48,457 nucleotides of DNA from Clostridiales bacterium. Its GTDB lineage: Bacteria; Bacillota; Clostridia; Lachnospirales; Lachnospiraceae. Positions within the stretch are counted from its first letter, which is position 1, and the number at the start of each line of letters is the position of its first letter. Under the pieces are notes generated by a model. The model saw only the letters and a program-made list of their open reading frames with translations, had not been told where the DNA came from and did no database searches. The translations under genes and the position numbers were made by a program. This document shows positions 35,472-42,993 of this stretch, in pieces. Where the stretch lies: the NCBI GenBank assembly GCA_020859995.1, contig JAJBVE010000205.1:1-48457 (forward strand), in the 5' to 3' direction.

Positions 35472-36566
35472 TTAAAGTTTCAAATTAATAATTGGCCGCA
35501 AAACATCCGTTACAGTAGCCATATTATACCGTTCACACCAATCATATATAGTTGAATTCCTGTAATTAAATGGCATATCTAATATGTTATTTGTAAGAAA
35601 CGAACAATTATTTTCAAAACCAAGCAGAAAGGTTTCATTGTTCGTGCTTAAATCATTGTAATATGAGTTCGCTGAAGATACTGATGCTAAAGCATAGCCG
35701 CCGCCATGCGGTGCGCATAAAATATCGCGGCAACCAATTTTAATTTTCTTATAGCTGTTAATAACGTACAAATCTTTTTCAGGAGAGAGCATCAATGGAT
35801 ATGTAATACTTTCATTATCTGCATAAGCTCCTAAAAGTATCGTTGAAATATCAAAAAAGCCTTCGTGCGTACGGTTAAACAATATATGAGAATCAGGAAA
35901 CAACTCTTGTATGATAATTTCACGCAAGGGCAATGTCTCTTTCTCAAACGCAACATATTCTTTATAATAAGACTCTGCTGATTTTTCAGTCAAATATTGC
36001 AATGTGCCTGATAGATAATCAAACGATTTCACGCCATCAATAAACGCATTATGTTCACTGTATAAGCGCTCTTTAACAAATTTGAATGAACAATGTAGAA
36101 GCACATAAAGTTTTTGAGTATTTCTGCTTTCATAAATACCCAAAAAATGATTACGTTTATTTAAATCGTTTTCATTGATGTTCTCATGTTGTCTTCTTAT
36201 TTGAATATAGCATTTTCTTAAATCCCCCAACTCATAAGTAAATGATGGAATTTCTGCAAAGATAACACCACAACAGTTTGGTCTAAAATCTATAGGAATG
36301 AAAGGAATTGACGTTTGAGGAAGAGAAATGACGCATCCATATGGGAATCCTGCAGCCCAACGATTTAAATTTCTTGTATATGTAAAATCAGGTAAAGCAA
36401 TCATGTGTGTTTCTTCACATTCTATTCCGCAATAATGTAAACACGCCAATAGTCTTGCGAAACCTATTAAACCATGATCACGAGCAATTACTGACGTGGC
36501 ATCACCAGAACTAAAATTAATAAAATTTTTCACAGCTAAAGAGTAAAAATCTTCTTCTGAATACAT
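35472..36566 (-). CDS. Divergent RtcB-like RNA ligase homologue
   Basis: This 364-residue protein follows RtcB motif by motif: ALPD then GFPYGCV (RtcB PD...GFPIGG), PNCCGV at 96-101 (DINCGV), RNHFLGI at 138-144 (GNHFxE), YVLLHCS at 154-160 (MxHSGSR), a His in THEGF (234), CAPHGGGYALAS at 284-295 (HGAGRxxSR, with the guanylylated His) and a C-terminus VLRPIINLK (LRPLxxxKG). RtcB ligates 3'-phosphate or cyclic phosphate ends to 5'-OH ends in tRNA and damaged RNA. The metal-binding Asp of DxNC appears replaced by Pro96, and the protein is about 40 residues shorter than E. coli RtcB, so catalysis may be altered or lost. SD AAAGGA precedes ATG. It starts 80 bp inside the right inverted repeat, downstream of the Kiwa-like pair. 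Confidence 0.7.
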   Translation of the reverse strand: MYSEEDFYSLAVKNFINFSSGDATSVIARDHGLIGFARLLACLHYCGIECEETHMIALPDFTYTRNLNRWAAGFPYGCVISLPQTSIPFIPIDFRPNCCGVIFAEIPSFTYELGDLRKCYIQIRRQHENINENDLNKRNHFLGIYESRNTQKLYVLLHCSFKFVKERLYSEHNAFIDGVKSFDYLSGTLQYLTEKSAESYYKEYVAFEKETLPLREIIIQELFPDSHILFNRTHEGFFDISTILLGAYADNESITYPLMLSPEKDLYVINSYKKIKIGCRDILCAPHGGGYALASVSSANSYYNDLSTNNETFLLGFENNCSFLTNNILDMPFNYRNSTIYDWCERYNMATVTDVLRPIINLKL

Positions 36567-36645
36567 TTAAATGGTTTCCTTTCTTCTTGATGTTCTTAAA
36601 TGAGCATCCAAATGTTTTTTGTATATGTACATAATCAAAAAATTT

Positions 36646-36677
36646 TGACGGATAATTGAATATTATCCATCACTTTT
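36646..36677. repeat. Right copy of the exact 32-bp inverted repeat; putative recombination site
   Basis: Reverse complement of 32701-32732 over all 32 bases. It lies between the stop codon of the kwaB-like gene (36713) and the start of the RtcB-like gene (36566). The similarity stops sharply at both ends, which argues for a functional site and not for a remnant of a longer duplication. Confidence 0.8.
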
Positions 36678-36712
36678 TCTGCCTTAAACCATCTATACTC
36701 CAGCAATCTCAT

Positions 36713-37564
36713 TTAATTATGTGCCGAGATAGGTAGCGCAATCACCGAATTTGCAATCCTCTTTTCACCGCCAACGGGAGTAGTATAGAATCGCTGTTCA
36801 ATGCCATACAATACCATTTTTAGTTGATCTTCGCTTCCAACTTTAAACGTATTGTCCGGTGTTTTTAAATCAGGGCAATAGTCCCCGATATATGAAAATA
36901 TATGGCTTCGATCTCCGGCGCTTAGCCGATTTAAAATATCTTTCGCCGCTGCTATTCTTTTTCGGTTTGCAGTCTTAACCTTTTCTACCGCAAATCCATC
37001 TGTCAGGCAGATAAAATTCTCATTCAAAAATGCATTTGTTTCCTCCTCAGTCGCTTCCCTATAAAGCTGATCAATACCCTTGAAAATCCCAGTGATGGAC
37101 GAAAGATTTCTGAAATACAGAGAATCCGTTGCCTTTATGTATATCGCGTCTGGTTTCTCGTTGATTATAATTTGTTTACAGTTGTCGTGGTATTCATACT
37201 TTTCACCCACATACAAGATTCCCTTTTTAGAAAGCAATCTCGCTTTCCCGACATTTTGAAAGAAAAGAGCATCTCCATCCATTGTAAAAAGAAAATCTAT
37301 ATTCTTATATTCTTCACTGGTCAGAGAATCAAAATCCACCGATTCCATATCCTCTTTCATAATATCCAAAGCAAATATCCGATCCGAACACGCCCCTATT
37401 GTATACCACTCTCCATCATCAAGCACCCGATTATCCGGGCTGTATGGAGAACTTGATGTCACAATATCGGTATAAGCCGGGTATACCATCTTGTCTGTAG
37501 CAAGAATTTTTCTGTACTTACAGCCGTTTTCCCTCATCCGCAACTTGGCAATCAAGTAATTCAT
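36713..37564 (-). CDS. kwaB: KwaB-like (DUF4868) Kiwa anti-phage protein
   Basis: A 283-residue soluble protein. The middle and C-terminal parts match my recollection of DUF4868/KwaB: a beta-rich segment (DALFFQNVGKARLLSKKGIL), then PDAIYIKATDSLYFRNLSSI and ATEEETNAFL, then a basic helix KVKTANRKRIAAAKDILNRL. In Kiwa, KwaB binds DNA and acts with the membrane protein KwaA to block phage replication or late transcription. The support here is the family resemblance plus the arrangement: a four-transmembrane protein gene directly upstream with a four-base overlap, the same order as kwaAB. SD AAAGGAG is well spaced. The family assignment needs a profile search. Confidence 0.6.
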   Translation of the reverse strand: MNYLIAKLRMRENGCKYRKILATDKMVYPAYTDIVTSSSPYSPDNRVLDDGEWYTIGACSDRIFALDIMKEDMESVDFDSLTSEEYKNIDFLFTMDGDALFFQNVGKARLLSKKGILYVGEKYEYHDNCKQIIINEKPDAIYIKATDSLYFRNLSSITGIFKGIDQLYREATEEETNAFLNENFICLTDGFAVEKVKTANRKRIAAAKDILNRLSAGDRSHIFSYIGDYCPDLKTPDNTFKVGSEDQLKMVLYGIEQRFYTTPVGGEKRIANSVIALPISAHN

Positions 37565-38088
37565 CTTTTTGCTCCTTTCGCAGCAATGTATGTCATATCA
37601 TTCACACGCTTTAAGTTTGAAAGATCTATATCCTTGACATTCCTAATAACCTTTCCACGGACAGCAACAAATACTCTGGTGCCATGCTGCGTTGTCACAT
37701 GATAAAAATGATAACCAAACAGCAGAAACAGTGGATTAAAATACAATGCCTGTGTCAATCCGGTAAATATAAATACAATCGCGTAGACAACCACCATCGT
37801 AAAGCAATCATTGATACTGAGTGCAACAAAAAAATACCCCAAATATACTGGCAAAAAATCATTGTCAGCCAACTCACATTCTTTCGCATTCCCTATGGCA
37901 TCTTTTCCAAGCCATCTGGAAACTAATATGGAAATCAAAGTCAGACATACCGGCACCAAAAGAAGAAGTGCCGCCATTCCCCAGCGTGGGAAGTTAAATA
38001 TCTGCCAGCTTTCTTTGATTCCATATATCACAATCAGCCACGATGTTGCATTCACCGTCAGTAATACTCTATATATAAGATTGATCAT
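37561..38088 (-). CDS. kwaA: KwaA-like four-helix membrane protein
   Basis: The 175-residue protein has about four hydrophobic segments (IYRVLLTVNATSWLIVIYGI, MAALLLLVPVCLTLISILVS, FLPVYLGYFFVALSINDCF, FTMVVVYAIVFIFTGLTQAL) and then FNPLFLLFGYHFYHV with a short soluble tail (VFVAVRGKVIRNVKDIDL). Length, topology and the NPxxxxxGYxFY element fit KwaA, the membrane subunit of Kiwa. It overlaps the kwaB-like gene by four bases, and a good promoter lies about 120 bases upstream. The start ATG has only a weak SD. Confidence 0.58.
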   Translation of the reverse strand: MINLIYRVLLTVNATSWLIVIYGIKESWQIFNFPRWGMAALLLLVPVCLTLISILVSRWLGKDAIGNAKECELADNDFLPVYLGYFFVALSINDCFTMVVVYAIVFIFTGLTQALYFNPLFLLFGYHFYHVTTQHGTRVFVAVRGKVIRNVKDIDLSNLKRVNDMTYIAAKGAKR

Positions 38089-38204
38089 CCCATCACACTC
38101 ACTTCTGCAGGAAAAGACACGGGTCTGACAGCCATCGGTACAAAATATTCTTACTATATCATCTCACCATCATATAACATTTACCGACTTCATTCATCGC
38201 TATA

Positions 38205-38233
38205 ATTCTACCATATATTCATCACCCAAACAA
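38205..38233 (-). promoter_or_regulatory. Promoter of the Kiwa-like operon
   Basis: On the minus strand TTGTTT (38233-38228), 17 bases, TAGAAT (38210-38205). It would give a leader of about 110 nt before kwaA. A 12-codon ORF starts next to the expected transcription start, but nothing supports its translation. The rest of the 220-bp gap holds a CCAAT/ATTGG dyad near 38263-38279 and no gene. Confidence 0.6.
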
Positions 38234-38308
38234 GAAATTCTGAGACGGAATAGTCGGATTTTAGCCAATGCTTATAATTGGACTTTGGTACTTCATCTGT
38301 ATCCAAAA

Positions 38309-38959
38309 TCAGAAAAATTCATCATCCTCATCAAAATCATCATATCTGTCTTCCTGCATCCAATTCCAGACAATTTCCCGCTTCTCTGGATGGGTATTCA
38401 GATAGTTTTTCATCTTTCCACTACAAGTATGCTCCTTGCAGCGTTTATCCCCGTGCAGTATCCAATCCTTGCCGACGCCAAGATCATTTTCCAACTCATC
38501 CAGCATATATTCGTCAAAATCCAGTTCTCCGTCCAACAGCTCACTAATTTCCGATGAATGAAGCCCCATTATATCTTTGCAATATTGCCAGAAATCATAT
38601 CCTTTGCTACTGACCGCCTCATACATACGGTCTGCCTGAACTGTACGTTCTTCCACAAGTTTCCGATGCTCTTCTCGCCGTCTTGCTTCTTCTTCACTGA
38701 TTACCTCTGGCATCAGTTTTCCGTCCGCATCTTTCAGAAGATGCCGCATCACAGTTATCGTACCCTGAAGTGCTCCTTGTGATACCTCTACCTGTATACC
38801 CTTCGGAACAATGCCCTTTACGGTTCCACGATAGCCTTTAAATTTACCACGGATGACTTCGACTATCTCGCCTATCGCCGGACGTTCTTCCGGCGGTAAA
38901 TTGCGCCAGTCAATTTTATTATTCTTTACATTACCAGCATTTTCTCTACTGTTCGTCAT
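38309..38959 (-). CDS. KOW-domain-like protein of unknown function
   Basis: A 216-residue protein. Residues about 27-75 read as a KOW/SH3-like barrel (GEIVEVIRGKFKGYRGTVKG, then VPKGIQVEVSQGALQGTITV), as in NusG C-termini and ribosomal proteins. Next is a charged helix (EEARRREEHRKLVEERTVQA), a helical region (YDFWQYCKDIMGLHSSEISE), a Cys-x(4)-Cys pair (CKEHTC), and a very acidic C-terminus (DDFDEDDEFF). A role in nucleic acid or ribosome binding is possible but not shown. It is the last gene of the leftward defence run, 58 bases after the DUF4393 gene. Confidence 0.6.
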   Translation of the reverse strand: MTNSRENAGNVKNNKIDWRNLPPEERPAIGEIVEVIRGKFKGYRGTVKGIVPKGIQVEVSQGALQGTITVMRHLLKDADGKLMPEVISEEEARRREEHRKLVEERTVQADRMYEAVSSKGYDFWQYCKDIMGLHSSEISELLDGELDFDEYMLDELENDLGVGKDWILHGDKRCKEHTCSGKMKNYLNTHPEKREIVWNWMQEDRYDDFDEDDEFF

Positions 38960-39017
38960 CTTGATTATTTACTCTTTCTCGCATCAAATTTCTACAACAG
39001 CCGCTTGTGTCATGCAA

Positions 39018-39824
39018 CTATTCAATATTGGAAAAATCAGTACCCATACAGGCACGAGCGAAAAACTGTCCGAACGCCCGTATCTGGAAAATATATTCCC
39101 GATAAGTGACTTCATATTCATCTTTCAATAAGAACCCATTATTGGTCTCTATAAACTGATCTACTTCACCCTGTATTGCAGATTTTAATTGTTCATATCT
39201 CTGATTGTTTGCATAGGTACTGTTTTTAAACGCTTCAATCAACCGAAGCCTTTCTAAATTTTCCAGAGAAATCTGAGTTGGAACCAATGGATGCTCCGTA
39301 AGATCTGTGAACATGACATATTCATTTATCGGATATGACGCTTTCGTTTTCTTATTCGTGTAATAAACATCTATACATGGAACCAGTACCTGCTCGCAAA
39401 GCTCCTTAAAAACAACGGCATCATAAGGAGACATCTGCTTAATGATTTCTACATAGGTAGGATGTACATTATCAACCGTATCAGAATTCATTGCATGAGC
39501 CAAAAGCTCCGCATACATATCTCTCAAAATCGGATCGTCCATGCAATATGAGATTGACTGTATGACCGGAACCGCAACATATGACGGAGGTGTAATAATT
39601 TTCTCCACCGGTGTATCTTTCAGCTTCTCCTCTAACAATTTTTTTGTTTCTGCCAGATTATATTCTTTCTGCATTACCCACTTTTCAAGCGGGCTGAGCG
39701 CAGCATGAATGGCTCTGACCAGCAAGGCTGTCGTTTTATCCGCTTCCTTTACAGTTTCTGTATCTTTCACTTCCTTAACCACATCAGAAATCCCCAAGCT
39801 TACTTCAAAAGAATTATCAGCCAT
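39018..39824 (-). CDS. DUF4393 (Abi-alpha) family protein
   Basis: A 268-residue protein matching DUF4393: RAIHAALSPLEKWVMQKEYN, the Lys-rich helix LLEEKLKDTPVEKIITPPSY, VPVIQSISYCMDDPILRDMY, and LLAHAMNSDTVDNVHPTYVE followed by IKQMSPYDA. The family is known as Abi-alpha and is often linked to abortive infection, but its mechanism is not established. SD AGGAGG precedes ATG 39824. It lies 51 bases downstream of the second ThsB-like gene on the same strand, so it may be an accessory part of that system. Confidence 0.8.
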   Translation of the reverse strand: MADNSFEVSLGISDVVKEVKDTETVKEADKTTALLVRAIHAALSPLEKWVMQKEYNLAETKKLLEEKLKDTPVEKIITPPSYVAVPVIQSISYCMDDPILRDMYAELLAHAMNSDTVDNVHPTYVEIIKQMSPYDAVVFKELCEQVLVPCIDVYYTNKKTKASYPINEYVMFTDLTEHPLVPTQISLENLERLRLIEAFKNSTYANNQRYEQLKSAIQGEVDQFIETNNGFLLKDEYEVTYREYIFQIRAFGQFFARACMGTDFSNIE

Positions 39825-39875
39825 TTCATACTTCCTCCTTCAAAATTTAATTAAGAAGTTTCCCTTCATACCATT

Positions 39876-40391
39876 TCAAGGCTTATTCCTGCGCATTTGC
39901 AGCCTTGTGTTATCTGCTTTATCAGCAAGTCTTATTCTATTATCGAATGCTTCTTTAACAATATCATCGAAATGCGATATTGCATACTCCCAAGAATACA
40001 GCTTTGCATATCCGCTTTCCACATTATCTTCCAAACGTGCAGGCAATGTGCCATATTTTCCATCGAATTTGGGCAATATTATTCCTACTAACCCGGAACG
40101 GCCATTAACACTTTCCCTTAATCCGGCATATATTTCCCAATCAACATGCTTTCTTTTGTACGTATTCGGGCCTACCAGAACAACTACAACAGAAGAATCC
40201 GATACCTTTTCTTCCCGGATTAACCGCTTAACATATTCATCACTATCATCTGGATCATATTCTCCATCATCAACAGACTTATTGATAATATTTGTGCTGA
40301 GATGTTTGTCTATATATTCCTTGTAACCCTGATCATCATGATGATAAAAGCTAATAAAAGTCTTATGTTTTACCCTATAATTTATAATCAT
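39876..40391 (-). CDS. thsB: ThsB-like TIR (DUF1863) protein, second copy
   Basis: A 171-residue single-domain TIR-like protein. Hallmarks are the N-terminal strand HKTFISFYHHDDQGYKEYID, the acidic loop KSVDDGEYDPDDS, SSVVVVLVGPNTYKR, and the KHVDWEIYAG box, where Glu87 is the likely catalytic glutamate. In Thoeris, ThsB proteins detect phage and convert NAD into a cyclic or conjugated ADP-ribose signal for the effector. The start at 40391 follows SD GAGGG; a longer frame overlaps the neighbouring gene and is rejected. It lies ten bases after the first ThsB-like gene and is its divergent paralogue. Confidence 0.83.
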   Translation of the reverse strand: MIINYRVKHKTFISFYHHDDQGYKEYIDKHLSTNIINKSVDDGEYDPDDSDEYVKRLIREEKVSDSSVVVVLVGPNTYKRKHVDWEIYAGLRESVNGRSGLVGIILPKFDGKYGTLPARLEDNVESGYAKLYSWEYAISHFDDIVKEAFDNRIRLADKADNTRLQMRRNKP

Positions 40392-40401
40392 TTCGTTCCC
40401 T

Positions 40402-40881
40402 CTAACTGTTTCTCTCCCGCCTTTTTCTGCTGTTCCGAACCAGCTCACTCTTTCCACGGTTATCATACGCTGCCTGAATCTTTGATTCCAACTGCCACGA
40501 AATATTCTTCCAGTCCATTGTAACTGCATAACCAGAATTAATATTATCCTGAAGCCGTGCCGGTGCTTCGTAACTGGAATCCAGATAGATTCCAAGCAAG
40601 CCATTTCGCGATCTGCTTCCATACGGACGCAGGGAAGCATAGATTTCCCAGTCTACCCATTTCCGCTTTGCCGTTTCACTCCCGATCAATACAATCGTAA
40701 CTGTGGAATCTTTCAGATGGTTTGTACGGATTGCTGCCAATATTTCATCATCCGTGCCATCATAAGCCTCATCAAGCGAACGATCAATCAACGTATTATC
40801 TGCACCATACGTGTTTCTCAGATGGTCAGCCTTCTTCTGATCATTTTCATGATGATAACTAACAAATACTTTGTGTGCCAT
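40402..40881 (-). CDS. thsB: ThsB-like TIR (DUF1863) protein, first copy
   Basis: A 159-residue TIR-like protein: AHKVFVSYHHENDQKKADHL, DEAYDGTDDEILAAIRTNHL, STVTIVLIGSETAKRKWVDW with EIYAS, and GLLGIYLDSSYEAPARLQDN. Glu79 in the VDWEIYA box is the likely catalytic residue. It shares the motif order and the VDWEIYA box with the next gene, so the two arose by duplication. Two ThsB genes next to one effector are known in Thoeris systems, where each copy can respond to different phages. SD AGAGAGG is well spaced before ATG 40881. The C-terminus is basic (RKRRERNS). Confidence 0.85.
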   Translation of the reverse strand: MAHKVFVSYHHENDQKKADHLRNTYGADNTLIDRSLDEAYDGTDDEILAAIRTNHLKDSTVTIVLIGSETAKRKWVDWEIYASLRPYGSRSRNGLLGIYLDSSYEAPARLQDNINSGYAVTMDWKNISWQLESKIQAAYDNRGKSELVRNSRKRRERNS

Positions 40882-40911
40882 AGTGATACCTCTCTTTCTG
40901 ATTTTATTATT

Positions 40912-42957
40912 TTAAAGTGCTTGCAGCCCTTTCAGAACCAGGCGCAACGCTTCGTCTACATAAGGTGTTGTAAAAAGAATTTCGTTTTCTTCGTCATTCA
41001 ACCCGTTATTGAGTTGCAGGTTCTTTAATGTTTTCTCAAGATTATCATAATCGACAGCTTCTCCTTCTGTCCGGTATTTTTCTAACAGTTCAGCGTACCC
41101 ATCGTTCCTGCTTTTCTGCCACTCTTCTGTCAACTCTTCAACCAATTTCCCTGTCTGTATTGTCCTGCATACGCTTTCGGTGACACCTCCGAATCCGCCT
41201 AACAGATAAATTGGGCAGCCAAGTTCTGCAGCGATTAAAATTTTCTCCAGCACTCCCGGCATCTTCCCTTTGTATCCGCAGCGTCTTCCTCCTGCGCATA
41301 TCCGTGCAGAACAGGCAGAAATCATTTCCGTGCGCATTTTCGTCAGGCATTTTCCCCACACATATCTATGCTCTGTTGTATCCGGATTAACGGCATCAGT
41401 CGTATTCTCTACCAAAGCAGCAGCCTTTTCATCTATTTCGATATTTATCATCTGGAGAAGCCCTTTGTTTTTTGCTTTCCATTCCTTCACTTTTGGGGAA
41501 TCTTTGATATAAATCGGCCACGCCACGTAATTCTTCAAATAAATTTCATCTGACTGCAGCCTGTCCTGCAACACTTGCGCCTCCATGATGAGCTGCTCTG
41601 TATAACCATTGTCACGTAAGTCTCCACCATAAATCAATGTTGCACCCCTGCCCAACACATAATTCGCAATCATCATGGAGAGATGCTTCGTATGCCGCTC
41701 GTCCTGTCCAATCGTAGTCAGATCATTTATATCTGCATCAGAAACAGAAATACCAATGTTCTTTCCATCAAGGAATTTTCCATCATATGGTGCTTCTATC
41801 GGTGTAAAAACGTTTATCCCATTCTTCTCAAAAAATTCTGTTTCCTCTGAATAAATTGGCGGATCAGGATACATAATCTTGTTACACTGAATGGAAAGCC
41901 CACCGTCTTCACTCCGCTCAATCATATTTTCCAAATCCATCATTTCAGGTGGACGGCAAATTATTTTCACATCACCATCTATTGCCTTTTGCTCATTTTC
42001 CAGTTTCTGTGAAACATAGTTATAACGAACCGTCTCAATCAGGATTGCCTCCAGAACACGCAGCAGGTCTTCCTCCTTTGCCTGACCTTCTTCCATATCT
42101 ATACGTACTAACGGGATATTACCCGCATATGGCAGTTTTCTGTCCATCCCAGAGCTGATAATGTCCACCTCTACCACAGGACGTCCGTCTCTTTTTGCCT
42201 GCTGAATCTCCCTCTGGCACCAATAACGGCTTGCATAAACATCAGAATTTATGACAACCACAGATGCTTCGCCAATATTCCGTCTGATTTCATCATCAAA
42301 ACGATACGCCGGGGCAATATCACTGGCATCAAAGAAGCGGTTCATGCTTGTCTCGTCAATCAGACCTTTCAGCTGCTTCGCCAATACCAGGCCGTCTCCA
42401 TCCTTCTTTTTTTCGATACCATCCTTATCCGGATTATTCGATTTTGCTTCTTTTTTCGGTTCTTTTGTATGGCTAAGAAAAATCTTAAGTGCACTGTTCT
42501 CACTATTCATGCTTACATCCCGGTCATAAAACCCGCACCGATATATTTCATGAGCCATAGAAATGAACAGTTCCTGCTTTTTGCAATGCTTAAAATCATA
42601 TAAGCGAATAAAGTTATTCTCCCCAATAGATTTATCTATGTTCATAGCATATCTATCGAAAGCAATCGGGACAACCCTCGCATTATTAACCTTGTACAAA
42701 TCTTTTATATATGTATCCCATCCATCCGCTGCAACACTGTTTGTGCCTATAAAAACATAGATAATAATTCTCTCCGCTTCCAGCATTATTGAAGGCGGAA
42801 CAGCCCCATCTTCGATGTTATGATAGAAAAATACCGGAAGATCAATCGTTCTTGAATATGGCATATTCGTATCTCTTGATAATAGACTATATGCATATTC
42901 AATATAATCATTTACTTCCGGCTCATCTTCCCTGTTCCATACAAAAGCAATTACCAA
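40912..42957 (-). CDS. TIR-SLOG protein, probable Thoeris-like effector
   Basis: A 681-residue protein. Residues about 1-145 look like a TIR-related alpha/beta domain (AERIIIYVFIGTNSVAADGW, RVVPIAFDRYAM). Residues 157-315 are a canonical TIR domain (SALKIFLSHT, FFDASDIAPAYRFDDEIRRN, SVVVINSDVYASRYWCQREI) with Glu250 as candidate NADase residue. Residues about 398-650 form a SLOG domain (GISVSDADINDL, LIYGGDLRDNGYTEQLIMEA, LLGGFGGVTESVCR), which binds nucleotide signals in ThsA. This suggests a SLOG sensor that switches on a NAD-consuming TIR when ThsB proteins make their signal. The start is TTG 42957, five bases after AAGGA; no ATG occurs before codon 32. It lies 30 bases before the first thsB-like gene. 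Confidence 0.82.
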   Translation of the reverse strand: MVIAFVWNREDEPEVNDYIEYAYSLLSRDTNMPYSRTIDLPVFFYHNIEDGAVPPSIMLEAERIIIYVFIGTNSVAADGWDTYIKDLYKVNNARVVPIAFDRYAMNIDKSIGENNFIRLYDFKHCKKQELFISMAHEIYRCGFYDRDVSMNSENSALKIFLSHTKEPKKEAKSNNPDKDGIEKKKDGDGLVLAKQLKGLIDETSMNRFFDASDIAPAYRFDDEIRRNIGEASVVVINSDVYASRYWCQREIQQAKRDGRPVVEVDIISSGMDRKLPYAGNIPLVRIDMEEGQAKEEDLLRVLEAILIETVRYNYVSQKLENEQKAIDGDVKIICRPPEMMDLENMIERSEDGGLSIQCNKIMYPDPPIYSEETEFFEKNGINVFTPIEAPYDGKFLDGKNIGISVSDADINDLTTIGQDERHTKHLSMMIANYVLGRGATLIYGGDLRDNGYTEQLIMEAQVLQDRLQSDEIYLKNYVAWPIYIKDSPKVKEWKAKNKGLLQMINIEIDEKAAALVENTTDAVNPDTTEHRYVWGKCLTKMRTEMISACSARICAGGRRCGYKGKMPGVLEKILIAAELGCPIYLLGGFGGVTESVCRTIQTGKLVEELTEEWQKSRNDGYAELLEKYRTEGEAVDYDNLEKTLKNLQLNNGLNDEENEILFTTPYVDEALRLVLKGLQAL

Positions 42958-42993
42958 CGGTTCCTTGCTCTTTATCTCCTCTGCTCTGAAATT

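Noticed and set aside
32701-36677. Inverted repeats as ends of an insertion sequence
   Set aside because: No transposase lies between them and the repeats have internal dyads; not excluded, but the nearby tyrosine recombinase makes inversion more likely.
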